Positions 50,301 to 64,000 of a DNA stretch of 64,000 nt are shown here, one piece after another. The stretch is from Rostratula benghalensis (lineage: Eukaryota > Chordata > Aves > Charadriiformes > Rostratulidae): NCBI GenBank assembly GCA_013399305.1, contig VXAI01000089.1, positions 2,885,293 through 2,949,292 on the forward strand, written 5' to 3'. The translations under genes were made by a program, and so were the position numbers. A model generated the notes under the pieces. That model did no database searches, was not told the DNA's origin, and was given only the letters and a program-made list of their open reading frames with translations. The stretch's first letter is position 1. Each line of letters opens with the position of its first letter.

Positions 50301-52000
50301 CTATTAATATTTACCATAACAAAAAATTGATGGCTGGATCACATTTAATTCACTATTATGTTAACTGAATGTTACTCTGATCTACAGTTAATTTAGTTTA
50401 ATGTCTTAATTTTGTCCTAATTGTATTTTTTCATTTAAATGATGGGAGAAATTTGTTTTACCCCTTAAAGCCCTTCATTCCAGCCATTGCTTCAGCATTT
50501 GCCTCTATTCAGCAAGCACCAATTCCATTTCCATGAAAAAAAACCATATTACCTACAGAGATAAACCTATTTTTTTTATTATCTGGACTAGATCTTAACA
50601 GAATTTTCAATCTTACTAAAAATACAATCCAGAAATAGATCTACTCCTACTAGATTAGTCTGGAATTTTTACAGTCTATTTCTTTCTATTTTAGCTCCTC
50701 AAAACCAGTATATGGCTTTACAAATGTATTTTATCTGTTAATTTTTATTTTTAGGTAATTAACTCTGAAAATTCAGATAACCAAGTTCTTCAGTTTGTCA
50801 TTTTGGAAATGTCTAACAATGTAATCTCAGCCTTGCTATAAACAAAACACTGGATATTGACTTTGTTATAAATTTTAAATAAGAAAATATTTCACTTGTG
50901 GCATCTAAAACTATGTCCTAAATAAAGTACCCGTTTCCTTTTTCTTTAACCAGTCATCAAACTGCTGATGTGTTTTTGGTCTAGTTTTGGTATTGCAATA
51001 TATGTACCTGGGAAGACCAAAACTGACTATGCATCACTCATGTTCTACGTAATTTGTGTTCTCCAAAGGATGTCAGCAATTTTTTTGTGGTTTATTTTTT
51101 CAATTTTGTTGTTTGCATGTTTGCTTTTTAATTAAGAAAGTTCAACAACTGAGCACACAAGAAAATACAGATGTAATTAATGACTCAACACTTGCTACGT
51201 ATGTGCTAGACATGTGCATTCAGGCTCAGAAATGAATTTCCTACAGCCGTGATCAAAAGTCACATTCTTTCTTTGAAGAAGATTTCAGGTCCTGTTTACT
51301 TTTGTTCTAGAATAGCAATTTAACTAGGCATCTATACATTATGTCTGATACTGGGTTTTTATATATTCCTTAATAGTATTGTATTTTAATCACAGTGGAA
51401 ACCATAATAGTGGTATTAGGAGCACGTAATGAAGCGGTGCTCATAAAAATCTCAGCAGAATCATGAATATTAGAATGTTAGCTGCTGGCAAACTTCAGAC
51501 TATTGAGTGTGTTGTATAAATCATGATATTGGACCATGGATCCTCCAGGAATAAGCTGATCATTTATTACCAGTAAGCAGCGGGAAGTTTATGAGCCACA
51601 CAAAGACAATGTTGGCAATGAAATGCTCACTGGCAATCTGCAGAGTTGGACTCATCCCTGAACTGAGCTCTGGGCTATTTGAAAGAACAAAATCGATGTG
51701 CCTTTTTAAAAATAAAATATTTTGCATGCAAAAATTAAATGCAGCATGATTTGCTAAATATGTTAGCAAGACAGGTTGTATGGGCAATAATACTTCATTC
51801 ACCACTGTTCTCATTGGGAAGAAAATAAATTAAAAACTTCTGGCCTTCAGAACATCATATTTCAGTTTAAGATGTGAGAAATCCACAAGACTCATCCTTG
51901 AGAGTACCATAAGTGTCCTAGCAGGATTTTGTTGGAATGAGCAGGAAAAAATCACTCCTTGAGATAAAGAACAGAAGTTTCTGTAGGGAGTGGTGTTTCC
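44378..52000. other. Anonymous non-coding DNA
   Basis: No recognisable gene or mobile element. From about 49.5 to 51.5 kb the sequence is especially AT-rich and has almost no open frames. One bulged hairpin (46907-46939) is listed separately. Confidence 0.5.
46907..46939. repeat. Hairpin with 14-bp arms and one bulge
   Basis: ctaggcttcagtga - aaaa - tcactgaagc(a)ctag pairs over 14 bp with a single extra A in the right arm and a four-base A loop. The inner 10 bp are perfect. It is too short for a typical microRNA precursor. Confidence 0.8.
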
Positions 52001-55000
52001 TTTTTTAGTTTTGATCTTCTAGGTTTTGTACATGGTCATTAGCCTGGCATTCTTTCCAAAGTATGTTCATCCTTTTCTGCCACCTTAACATTTGCACAAA
52101 GGTCAGTGTAATGTGGGGTTGGCTGGCTTACCACAGCAGTTTTACTCCTAAGAAGGATGATTTACAGGTTCAGCAGCTGCAGCTGTACTTGCAACTCTCT
52201 GTAGAAGCTCACAAATCCAAAAATGTAGTAGGTGCTCCTCAGCTGAAGTGCCAGTTTTGGTGTGGGACTTGAAAACACAGTTCCTGCTTTTGGGAAAGAT
52301 GTTTCACAGTGATATGTCCTACTAAGAACCTCCTCGGATGCAGCAAAAGAACTGTACCTCCAAAACCTCCTCCAATGGGTGTCATAACTATAAAATTTTC
52401 TGTTACCTCCTTAGACCGTCCCAGCAACAAGGTTGATGCAATGTGAATAAGCCATTTCTAAGGAATCACATGACTGTATATTTGAATATTTTTTTCCACC
52501 TACTATATGGTGGATTTAGTTTCACCTTCTGATTGCCTTACATTGTGTGACATGTAAAATATGCCAGACTTTCCTTGGTTGCTGAACACCTTGTCCATGA
52601 TACTCATAAAATTGCGAGTACCTTTCAATACACATTGGTCTTACATTACATAAGCAGCCATGATATTGTAAGTAGCCTTCATGTTACAAAAGAGCGGTGT
52701 TTGCAGTACATCAGTTCATACAGTTGCAGTACAGTGATTTTTACTTTGCTGTTCAGCGTACTGTGCTTCCTTCCCACATGCTTCATCATTCAAACACTGA
52801 AACTAGTATCAGCATGATTTTCTCATGTTGTAAGTGTGGCAAAGCTTGTTGTTAAGAGCAGTAAAAAGTTTGGATTTGAGTGGTTACACAATACATTTCA
52901 CTGGAACCTTGTAGGCACAATTCAAAGATTGCCCAGTCACTTACCTTTTCCTAAAAGGAAATTGTTTTTATTTCTATGTCTGTGGAGTGAAACACAAGTT
53001 AAGTTTACATTGTCAGGCACTCATTCAACTTTAAAACCAAAATAACTGGTTTTTGGGCCTAAAGCAGCTGTAAAATAGATTCATCTCTCTGGAAGATTTC
53101 TTTGAGTATTCAGAGACTGGCAAGCAGATCTGAAATTCTCATCTGGCCTTTCATAGTCTACTTAACTGGGGGAGTTTGACACAGCCAGTAACTGTTTTCT
53201 GCTACTAGCTGTGCAGGTGAGCATACAGTGTGCATTGTAATTTTCTGTGCACAGGATTGAAGACCAGGGCATTTTAGCAGACAGCAACTGAAATACAAAC
53301 ACATGCAAAACAAGCTGCTTTATAAGAACACCCACATCATCACACACTGTGTTCAGGTACAGGGCAAGTGGCATCCTTTTTTTCTTTGGTGTACAATCAG
53401 ACACAATCTAGTGGACTCACTTAGCCATCTCATCCCACAAAAAAATCTCACTTTCCTCTCAACCTCCCAGTGACAGGCTGCCCACATGGTTCACCAAGAG
53501 TGATCTAGCACCTGCCATAGTGAAATATCTATCATCTTCAATCAGTCAGCTTTGAATCAGCCCTCTCTAACTGCGGGCACTAGAGGTAGCAGTGGACGTG
53601 CTCATCTTTATAGTCTGCCTTCTGTAGCACAAAGATCTAGATCTAGAGCACACCACTTCTGCAGAGGTGGAGGGAAGATATTTCCTTCTGATCAATGACT
53701 GTAGCATGAGCTTATGCACTGGAAGCTCCAAAACACTTTTGAAAAAAATCCATTCTTTCTTCTGAAACGACTTCGCGAAAGTTACTACAAACTCTTAAGT
53801 ATGATGCCCTGGTGGCACACTAAGAGTTGCTTTTGAAACATAGTGGGAAGAAGGGTTTTTCATGTCTGAGTCAGTTACATAGATAGGACCAGGACATTCA
53901 AGGTACTGGGTGCCTTTCTGCTAACGGATTAACAGGACTAAAATGTTCATTACACTTTAGTGTAATACAATGCCTAAACTGTTCTACAAAGCCCTTAGTG
54001 CCATATTCAAAAGTGCAAAAAGACTAAGGATTTGTTCATTTTATTACCATGTCTTGCACAGCCAGCTGGAAAAAAACAAGACATGATTTTAACCTACTGC
54101 TCTCTGAATTACTTTTCTCATGAACTCAGTGAGCAGTGTCTGTGTACCCCTGGGCTGGAGGGGGTCAGAAACAGAGGAGGAGTGACTCACATCCTGACAG
54201 ATTCACTCTTTGCAGGATCAAAGGTAGCATCATGGCGGCAGGCAGCCAAGGTGAGCACACCCTCTACCATGCCACAGAAAGAAGGGTTAATGGTGAAGAA
54301 CATTTTTCATAGTCTCCCACAAATCATTTTGCAGTCATCAAGCCTGCACTGGAAAAATGGACAAGCAAATTCTGCTCTCCTAAGACCAGCTCCTCAGAGT
54401 TAGGTCCTGATGGCCAGAACTCTGTGAGATGTCAATGCACACCTGGGTGAAGAGAGGTTCAATGCACTCTGGCTCTGCTGATATCAGGATTTTTGGTTTT
54501 TTCTCATACTGTCTTTTCTCTTGAGGCTGTTCCTTCCTTAACTTTTTTGTCAATACCTGTTTCGACCAGAAAAAGTCTTCCTGTAACATTTCCAGAGGTG
54601 ACTCACACAGAGTATTGGGACTGCCTAAATGCTAGGATCCTCCTCCCCATGAAGTTTCCGGACAGCATTGTTCAGAACTGTACTGCAAACCCACTGCATC
54701 CTGGAGGAATGCCTCTTCATCAGGGAGTTTAGCAAAAAGCTTTGTAGTGTAATGGTATCATTTGGGGATAACAAATCAGGGTTGACTCACAAATTGCAGG
54801 AATGTGCTTCTGGACCCATGCTACTTACAGAACGAGGGGAAAGGTCACCATCAGTGAAAGTATCATAAGTTGGTGGAGACACTTCTCACTTCTCATAAGA
54901 AAACTTTCCATCTGGGCACATATGGTAGAAATGAGGAGAAAAAAAAATAAAAAATTAAGCATTAGAACCAATAAGATAGATACGGTATAAATCTGGTCAG

Positions 55001-55390
55001 GTCACAATAAGATTCCCTGAAGGGAATGATGAGTGTTTTCATTTCAGCCAGAGCCAGGCCATATGTGAATCATGGTGTATACATGTAAAGAGCTGAATCA
55101 ATAGGTAGATAAATATTTATACACTTGAATTTTATTTAATGCCATATGCTTGCCAAAGAAAAGCAATCAGCTAAATAGCACCAATATATCAGCTAATTAT
55201 TGTAGGGTTAGTCTCTGTCTAGAGAAAATTGTTATGGCTCCACTGACTATTGTCAATTTGATGGTATTACTAGTTCAAAACTCCGCTGTTGCTTGTTTCC
55301 ATCAGGAACAATCACCGGATCCTCTAGCCTGACATGAGTAGCAAATATTATATTCCATTTCACCTCCTGTTCTGACTGAGCTGGACAGTA

Positions 55391-55439
55391 TCTTTAGAGA
55401 CTTTTAGAATCTTTTAGAGACTTTGAATCTGTTAGATTC
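55391..55439. repeat. Imperfect 19-20 bp tandem repeat followed by a small hairpin
   Basis: tctttagagacttttagaa (55391-55409) is followed by tcttttagagactttgaat (55410-55428), two slightly diverged copies. The end merges into gaatct - gtt - agattc (55425-55439), a 6-bp-arm hairpin. Confidence 0.75.
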
Positions 55440-58400
55440 GAAGCACAGAGAATCAACATAACCCTTTTTGTTATGTGTTTTCAGTATTAAAATAGAAATA
55501 AATACAAATTTGAAAATTAAACTTCTTTCTAGTCTGTTACTGCCTTCGGTACCCAAGCACTGCCTGGGTTCAGACCGTATTATGTAGCTTGTGTACCTTT
55601 TCCTTGTCAGCAATACTGGCTTATCGAGCTTGTCATGCTCAGTCTGCTCTCAGCACCTTTTCTGCATCTCTTTTTTCTTTCCATTCAACAACAGTTGTTT
55701 AGGGATAGACACCATATTAATCCAGCTTTTCCTTTGCAGGACTGTTCTACACCAAGATCTATTTATTGATCTAATTTTCAGCCCCATGTACAGCTGGGTC
55801 ACACAACTGAAGGGATGTTGTGAAGGAAAGAACAGTGACTTTGGATGGGAAAAAGGGAAAAGATCCACATGTTAACAAGCAGAAAGCAGGTGGCCCCCCA
55901 TCCTTTCCTGCTAAAAAATATTTATCAATAATCTTCCTTCTATGGACATAATTAAAATTAATTATGATCTTACTTTTCTCTTTGTTAAATTAAAAAACAT
56001 CCATTTCATTTCTTCCTGAGAAGCAGATTTTCCGTATCTCAGACATTATTTTAGATTCTTTTCCTTGTATTCCCAAGTGTTCTCTTTGAAAATGGGACTG
56101 GAAATAGATACTGCCTTACAACAGTGGAAGAATTTACCTTCCTTGTCATGGACTGCCACATTTTATACAGACATGAGCCGAATGCAATTGCTTTAGCTAT
56201 AATACAAGAGAGCAAGCTCACCACAGAAAATTACCTAGAGGCCCAGTGTTTTGTGGTCAGTGTTTCGTCACTGCAATAGTGATTTCCTTTTTGGCTATGT
56301 AGTTTCCTTTATCTCCTCCCACTTCCAGCCTTTCTGAAGCCTCTGTGGGTCACTAGGCCTGAAGTAGAAGGTTCAGTAGTTTAATTGACTGCTTTCACTC
56401 ATTTTGGCTCCGAACCACAGATAAGATCATGAACTCTGGAATTAAAACGTCAGCCAAGCATGTCATAACAGCCAGGTAAGAGCCACTCACAGTTCCCTGC
56501 CCTGACTTGCAGGAATGAGGGAGACTGGGATCTCATTGTCATGCTCTGAGACTTCTTAACAAGGTGTGTCTCTCCCCTTTGCCTGAACTTGCAAAACTGA
56601 AGGTTGCACTGCAGCACATTCAGTATACACGCAACCTGCTGTCTTGTTTTAAAAGGGATGTCAGAGCAGGAGTGGAGAAATGTGCCAGTGAAACATGGAA
56701 AAGTAAATACTTTACAAATGCTCTTTGCCACTCACCAAGACTTAATTTAGTTCTCTACATCAGCTTTCTGAATGTATATATTTGTTAGAAAATTGAAAGG
56801 CAGGTAAGGATGCAATACCAAAGAAGCTGTTAAAATATCAATCTTTGCCAACATAGCTACCACAAAGAGGAAAGTAATTGATTTTTTTGCATACTGCTAA
56901 CTATACGATGAGTGATTTATGGATATTTCTGCGCACTGGGAGACTCACCCCATTTTCCTCTAGGTTAGACTTCTGGTACGGGGGCATTTCAGACTCCAAT
57001 AGATGTATACTGGGGTGTTTATGAGATTAGATTGGATTGTAACTCTAGAGATTCAGTGTCTTCTCCAAGACACATATGGGAAAACCTCCGCATAGACATT
57101 GTGAATTCTATACAGTGTAGTTTATAATGTTCATTAAGTCCAGCATGTGTAATAACAAAATGGCTCAGTATTCTTTCTGAACACTGGGTATGAAGAGAGA
57201 TGAGGATTTGCTTTCATATTTGTAGAAAACTGTGATTTAAATAGGTTAGCCTATCCTGAATTTGCCTAGGAACTTCTAGAGAATGTTTAATAAAAAAGAA
57301 TATCTTTAGGTTGGTTTATGGGCTGATTTCATTGTGTCTGTGATTTGCTTTCCACATAAGCACACACCTAATGTGTGCCAGCAGGAGGTATCCGCAAGAG
57401 ATTATCACATGCAGAACTAGTCTGTTGGGCATCCAGGAAAGTTCGTCTCTGTTACCTTTTAAAACAAAGTAGCCAAGTGTGAGCAGTCTCTCTGAGAATT
57501 GGTAAGTAATTGTGTAGTATAAAAATGCTCTGAAACAAAAAAATATTATGTCCTTGTGAGTTCATGATACAGTGCCTCTGAATCCCCTAGTGAAGTATAC
57601 AAGATTCTGTTTGCTTCCCATGATCTATGTCTGCTACCATCACATTTAAGGACTTTGTTCTCAGGTAGGGTGGAAAGAGGACTGGAAAAAAGGCAGCAAG
57701 TCATGACTGCTCCTAGTCTCTGGAAAATACAGACAAGTACAGAGAAAGGAATAAAGGCTGGTAGAGGAGTGTGATTAAGAATTTTCCAAAAGAAAGCCCA
57801 TCCAGCCATCCTGTATGTTTCTGAGGAAGGAATGTACTATTGAGACTGTATCTACTTGTCTGATATTACATCAGAGTCAATACATTTCCTGCCTGCATAG
57901 CTTGTTACTCAACTTCTGGCCTGGAAAACGAGGTTATACCTGCTTTGATTCTGATTATCTCTAAGCAGCAGAGTGAGCTCCACTACTGTTACCCCATTAC
58001 ATTTTTGGCAATACTGCTCTTATGGGGACAATGACATGAGCAAGATATAATATATTTCATGATACAGTTGAAGAACACTTCATAAGTTATTACTAAGCAA
58101 GTTTAAGTTGAGGCTGTGTCTTGTCACTTACTGGTTGCAGCGTTTTCATTTTTGTCAGTATCACTTTCATTTTGAAAAAGTTGCAAGTAAAATATCTGGC
58201 CTAATGTTAAGGATATTTTTGTGTTCTGTGGTCCAGAGTACATGGCAGTACCTGTAATGAATGTGTCATGATGTGCAAGTGGCAAAGCAGGTAACACCCC
58301 CCACAGAGTATGTGGAATACAACCAGGTCAAGTCTTTGCAGCCAGTACTTGCATACTGCAGAATCCTGGTGGAAGTAAGTTTAAGGCTACTTCTTATCAC

Positions 58401-61400
58401 TTACTATTGTAACACGTTGGTCCCATTGTGCAAGGAGCTCTATAAACACATATTGAGAGATAGAGAAGATGTGCATGGCAGGAGGGAGACAGGAGCCTGC
58501 TGAAGCTGAGGTAAACCTCAGAGTTAATCCACAACCCAGTGACTGGTGATTCACACACATCTGCATGTACCCCGTTTCTGGGAGTAGATGCTTTTTCTGA
58601 GACACATGTAGCGAATAACTGGTTTGTCTACCTATATCAACTTTGTCTGCTCAGCTGCTCCCTTTAGATAATGATGATGAAGACAAAACAAGCTGATGGA
58701 CATAGCTGTGTTTCTATAAGCTATCTGTGCCATTACATTTCCACTCCTTGAACTCTGTCAGTCATCAGCATGAACAGAATCTCACAGCACAATCAAAGTA
58801 CTCTGCAAAGACTGAGTCATAGAACATTTTTAACCCCTCTTGGATTATTGCTTGAGCAGCTGTATGTGATAAAATTACAGAATCCTACATATTGTGGGAG
58901 CTGAGGCCCTAATGCTGTGTGCAATAGGCACTCCTTTGATCTTGTCTTTGAATTGATGCCTGCACATTAATCTAACTAGTATCAAGTACCAACCCAAATA
59001 CAAGGACTAAGGTAACATGGCATGATTTGATTTTCCAAATCAGCTCTTACCTGCAATAACTGAAAGGTTTAACATATAACCACCAATCCTTTTGTTTTCC
59101 CTTGTATTTAAGAAACACTTGCACTCTGTCTTAACAGAGCAGGTAGCCTGTCAGTCTTGAGAGTGGTTAGTGTGCCTTGGAGAATAACTTTTATTGTGGA
59201 AGATGCTGTGGAAAGCCACCTAGGGGTAACATTCTACACTCCAACTGCCCCTGGAGAAGCTAAAGAGAAAATGTACTGACTAGCAGCTGAGTAGTGCTGG
59301 AGAACCAGGGAGCCATTCCAGCCCTGTTCCCCACTGGTTGTCTGGCAAGCAAGAGGACATATTTTAACATTCTCAGTGAGAGAACGAATGGTTGTGTTTA
59401 GCAATCTGGTGGACAACAATAAATTCAGCGTCAGCCCCAGAGGACCCCTGCTGCTTTTCTACCTGTTTGTCATCCTGGAACTTGAACCTGGCTAGAGACC
59501 TGCAGAGGTGGTTCTGAGGTGTGCAGGCATCAGCTCCATGTTAAAATGCCTCCTAAATAATTCACTTAATGAGAAAAGGAAATGAGGTATGTAGACTACT
59601 GCTGAAGCAGAAGAAAAGGCTGGATGGTAAAATCAGAGTGTGGGAAACTAGGTGTGTGAGGAAGGTGCACATTCATTCAGAGGAGTGAATTCACATACGT
59701 CTCTCAGAGCCAAATTGAAACTCATTGAGTCCACTGTATGTCTTTGATAGATGCTAGCCCAAGGCTTCAGAGACCAAAAGCATTGCCAGGAAGTGGTACA
59801 CAGGAAAATGTGCATGCAGGAAAACAGGTGCTCTTTGAAGTGCTGTCTTGTGCAGTCACCCCACAATAACGCACTTTCACCTATTAGTGTGGTAAGCCAC
59901 GATGAAAACAGAGATCACGAAGAACTAGCTGCAGGTAATGTTTAAAGAAGTATTTTAATCTGGAAATGTCTCAGAATAAATCTTCTTGACCTTTACCTCC
60001 ATGATTTCGAGTTCAAATGGAGAGTTCTGGATTATTCAGTAGTTTGCCTCATTTGAATCTTGTGGGATTTTTTTCAGCAAAGTAACAGGTCAAATATCCT
60101 GGAAGAGGGGTAAATAAGCTGTATGTGAAAAATGTAGATTTGTATCCTGTCACACACTGCAAAAGAGCTAATTAATCATGGCAAAGGTCTAACTGAGTTG
60201 GGACCTCCAAAGCAGTGCCAAAATACAATCAGGGTTTATACAGAATAGTAGAATGAGCTAGGAGCAGGGAGAATATACTGCCTATATGCAGCATTAGGCA
60301 TCAGAAAAGAACAACAGAAATCACATGAAATCAATAAAATTCACTTTACTATGAGGTTATTTGAGAAGCATGGTCCATTTCACATATTCAAGGGAATTGA
60401 ATTGATGTGATTCTGTAGGGAGTTACCTGGAGAATGGATCACAGACCTTTCTTTTGTGTAGCAAAACAAGCTGAAGGGACAACGCAATGGCTAGGAGCCA
60501 GACCTAGAATAATTCAGACCAGAAACAAAAGTGGAAAAGTTTATAGTGAGTGACTCACATTCACTGAGCATCATAGCAAATTTGCAGACTTTTAAAAATT
60601 ACAAGTAATACTATCATTCATTTCAATTTTGCTGAAAATCAGTGGCTACCCATGAGATCAGAGTAGATTATCTCTGCTATGTGCTTAGGTCCTCAGGAAT
60701 AACTTGTGCGTGGATATTATGGTAACTTTACACCTTTCCACGTTTTGCTAGTGAACCATTTACTCATTTGTGTAGAAACAAAGTTTATGCATTCACTACA
60801 AGTATTGTACAAGAAGAGACAATGTATCTGCTATTTCTTTTCAGTTATTGTAATACAACTTGTCTTCTAAAAGGAATCGATAGTGAGTGTAGTTAAGTTG
60901 CAGAACTACAAAGACATGATGAAGAAAAGTGCAGCAAAGAAATTATTCCTAAACTTCCAGACAGAGTTCTGAATGTATTTCCACAGAAAAACTAATCCAA
61001 GTTCTGATGAAGTAACCAAAGTAGTAGTGTTAAGAAATCTAGGATATGAGTCAGAAAACAACAAGGTTTTACTTTTTACTCCAGTGTAAATTACAGCATT
61101 GAATATATGTACAAAAGGTTCCAACAGTAATAATGACAGGAAAAGAATTCACTACACAATGAGCTAGGTAGCAGGATGCCTTTCTTTCATCACCCACTAA
61201 TATCATACATCTGAAAGAGGTGTACTGTCACTCCATCAGAGTGTACATGGGCCTGAAGACCTGTTCTGGGAAAAGCATTAAATGTTCTGAGCTACTTGGA
61301 GGTTTGTCGTGATGGTCCTCATATAGTGACTAGGAAGGATCTTGAAACCAAAATTTCCCATTTCTCTCAAATAAAACCCTCATTTTGCTTCACTGAGTGT

Positions 61401-63570
61401 GAGATTTGTTCAAGGCTCACTCATAATTTCTGCTGTTTTTTGATGACCAGTGTTAGCTATGTAACCCCAAAAACTAGCCAACATCACAGCTTATGGAAAG
61501 GGGAGACGTAGAGAGGCCCTTCTATAACGAGATCCTAATGGGCAAACTTTCAGACCTCTCCCCACAGTTCTGCTCTCTGTCAGCAGGCTCTGGCATACAC
61601 TTGCCAGCATGGCAGCAGAGAGGGTCAGAGACCCAGAAATTTCTCTGGACTTTTTTTTAAATTTTGGTATTTTTTTCTTCAGTTGCCTTTTCCTGTAAGC
61701 AACATATTCTGTCATTAGTAAAGAAGAGAGATGGGTCTATTAGCGAGAAAGTCAGGACTCAGAATTTCTCTAGGTTCAGGGACTATCCTCCAGAGCAGTA
61801 GCAGCACAGGACTCATTTCCAGCTAGTATACAAAAAAAGCAGGAGGTCCACAGCAAGTTATGGTCAACAGATCAGGCTGGAAGAAACAGTGGAAGTTTTA
61901 AAAGCTTAGTTCCATATCTGGCCTTCGAGAATAACTCACAGGCCTTGACTTGCAAAAGAACTGTCTTTGTCTCTGCAGCATCAATGCCCTCTTCACCCAA
62001 CTACACTGTGGTCATAATTTCATATCTTAATGCCTCATCTTCCCTATGTGGTGAATGAGGTTTTCCCAAATATCTCTTGGAAGACACCTTAAAATTTTTG
62101 GAAACGGAGGATGCAAGGATGAATAAGGCAACCAGCAGACTGAAGAACCCAGTGAATTTGTGATGTTATCAAGGACCACATTCTGTGTGATCTTCATCAC
62201 AGCTGCTCTCTGAGGCAGACCTTCAAACCATTAAGCCAAAGCTCATGACCACCAGTAGGAAGAGGCTGATTGAGTTAAAATTATTTTGGCTGAGATACTG
62301 CGCAAAAGAAATCACTTTGCAAGAAAATGCCAAGATGTCTGAACTATGACTCTTGTGAAGATGACAGTTCTCTTGCAGATGTGCAACAGGTCAAGGAGAA
62401 AGACACCTTCTTCTATATCTACAGCATGGTCTAATGAGTATGTGTCTTTCATTACAACTGGATTGATACACATAAATTGCAAATTGTCAGGGGATTTATT
62501 TCCCTGGAGAGCTTTATGGTGTGCCATGCCTTCAGTATTTATCAGTGGGGGGTGAGAAGAGCTCTGCTTCAATTACAAAAACTGTGTTTGACTTCTGTTA
62601 CAGCACTACCACCATATAACAGGAGAAGAAAATCTTTGTGAGGCATTTATTTTACATTTCACAGTGCTAGCCTTAACCAGAACATCCTTTGGTAAATCAC
62701 ATTTTAGCCAGAGACTGTTACAAGATCACCTATCCTGAAATAGATAGGAGGCTTTTGCTCTCCAGTTAGATGAAAATTTCTCTTGGTGATAGAGCCATAA
62801 CTGCCCCATGTTACTTACTAGGAGAATGCGATTATGAATAATCTCCCTCTGAGCAGCACAGTGTGCGTACATCAGAAACTTGCCAGAGGTGAACATATAT
62901 TTTTCTACCAAGATGTCACACATTGCCCATAGAGAGAGAGTGGTTCCTTCATCCAACACAGGAATGGTCTAGTCAGGCTGCTACGGCAGCAATTGCTTCT
63001 ACCCTCCTCTGGAAAGCCTTTCTACCCTGCTCCCTCTCCTGTGCTTGTGTGCAATGACTTCTCAGTCCTCCTCCACAGAGTTAGTCATCTCAAGGAGGCA
63101 AGGACTAGGCAACGCTTCACTCAAAGGCCAACCCTCAGACAATGCCACAAGCTGTACTATCATGATGCAAAGCATGCAGCACATCTTTTGTAGCCAGAAG
63201 AGCGTTAAGAAAGAAACAGCTAAATTAGGGCTGCCAAAGAGCCATTGATCTCTGCAGTGTGTATGTGTTAGGATGCAGCATTTCATTATGGGAGCCTCAT
63301 CTCCCACATCTTCCCATTCTCCAGGATGTCCCCTCTGCAGCCTGAAGCATCGCTACCTTCTTGCTTTTCTCTGCCTGCTGCTCTATTTGTTTTCCAGTCA
63401 AGATTTTTTTCTCCCAGGCCCAGCTCAGAGAAACAGAGCCTCCCCAGGAACTCATATATTAAATCTTTACCAAATCAGGATCCTAACACGGGTATCAGTG
63501 ATAAAAAAGTTCTTTCACATCCATGAAACATGGAATCAGGTACAATACGCTGCTCATGAGGCAGTTCATC

Positions 63571-63611
63571 ATTTAAATGCATTAATTTCGTTTATTTAAT
63601 TTAAATGCATT
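63571..63611. repeat. 13-bp direct repeat, 28-bp spacing
   Basis: atttaaatgcatt occurs at 63571-63583 and again at 63599-63611. The words resemble homeodomain and POU-type target sequences and the region is rich in TAAT, but there is no further support for regulation. Confidence 0.7.
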
Positions 63612-64000
63612 GAAATATATCTCATTAGAACTAGTGAGAGCTAGTGGATCTAATGTGAAGCATTATTTTAGCATGTTTCTGCTGATATACGCCCTTCAAT
63701 ACTATGAAAAGAATGGTTTCTTGTAGTTTCTTGATGTGTTCCAATATGTTGTCTGTGTGCTAAGGTAAGCAGAGACTCTGTTACCAATATAATATTCTCA
63801 ATTAAGCTGATTGCAAATTTCATGACATTTCAGAGAATCTTGGAGGGCCCAGCCCAGAAAGCTAAATAATTAGCCATCTTTTCTGTTTGCATAAACTGAT
63901 CAATGGTCAGATACAGGGGATGCCTCCAATTCTTACTGTCTAAGATATTTTAACAGCTCAGACTTACAGAAAATGTTAGCTTTCCGAACTTGGCCACTAT

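Larger units (their letters stand above)
52001..64000. other. Anonymous non-coding DNA to the window end
   Basis: Twelve kilobases without a recognisable gene, CR1 tail or long repeat. Open frames reach at most 123 codons (54032-54403) with no domain features. Two weak splice-site pairs (54216-54250 and 58342-58374) are discussed under findings and rejected items. Small direct repeats at 55391 and 63571 are listed separately. Confidence 0.5.

Noticed and set aside
52239..52430. Minus-strand peptide with a Gly-rich IGGGFGGT stretch, considered as a pseudogene of a flavin- or molybdenum-type enzyme
   Set aside because: Only the Gly-rich motif fits; the surrounding residues match nothing I can support.
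54216..54250. 35-nt segment between tctttgcag and AAG|GTGAGC containing atcATGGCGGC
   Set aside because: Good-looking sites, but the length would shift the frame and there is no CpG island or upstream promoter for a 5' exon. It is probably a pseudo-exon.

Overview
The window reads as vertebrate nuclear DNA, most likely from a bird. The clearest signal is four separate fragments of the CR1 non-LTR retrotransposon (about 1.2, 16.6, 24.4 and 33.4 kb), the dominant repeat of bird and other sauropsid genomes. Recognisable repeats are otherwise sparse, which fits a bird better than a turtle or crocodile, but the species cannot be named from this. By eye the sequence is AT-rich and poor in CpG, with no CpG island. 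I see no operon structure, no rRNA or tRNA gene, no CRISPR array and no intact protein-coding gene. Almost all open frames are short and random-looking, so this is a gene desert or the interior of a very large intron.

Layout. 1-9.7 kb: single-copy-looking DNA holding a minus-strand CR1 3' end (1195-1665) and a striking pair of nearly identical inverted arms of about 92 bp (8673-8764 and 9607-9699) separated by 842 bp. 9.7-24 kb: anonymous DNA with an AT-only tract, a possible regulatory element around 13.3-13.8 kb, several short perfect hairpins, and a CR1 fragment encoding the C-terminal part of the reverse-transcriptase ORF (16560-16975). 24.4-25.3 kb: a CR1 fragment whose apurinic-type endonuclease domain is still open with all its signature motifs, but frameshifted at both ends. 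28.2 kb: the best candidate for a real exon, a 75-nt open segment with a long polypyrimidine tract and acceptor before it and a GTGAGT donor after it. If real, it places the window inside a plus-strand gene that I cannot name. 30.7 and 33.5 kb: a hexanucleotide microsatellite, and a pure ATTCT pentanucleotide array grown from a CR1 tail. 44.3 kb: a TG-rich alternating purine-pyrimidine tract. From 44.4 kb to the end: anonymous DNA with only small repeats.

There is no set of genes working together here, and I found no convincing new biological system. The items most worth a second look are the inverted-arm pair, the candidate cassette exon, the open CR1 endonuclease frame and the ATTCT array.
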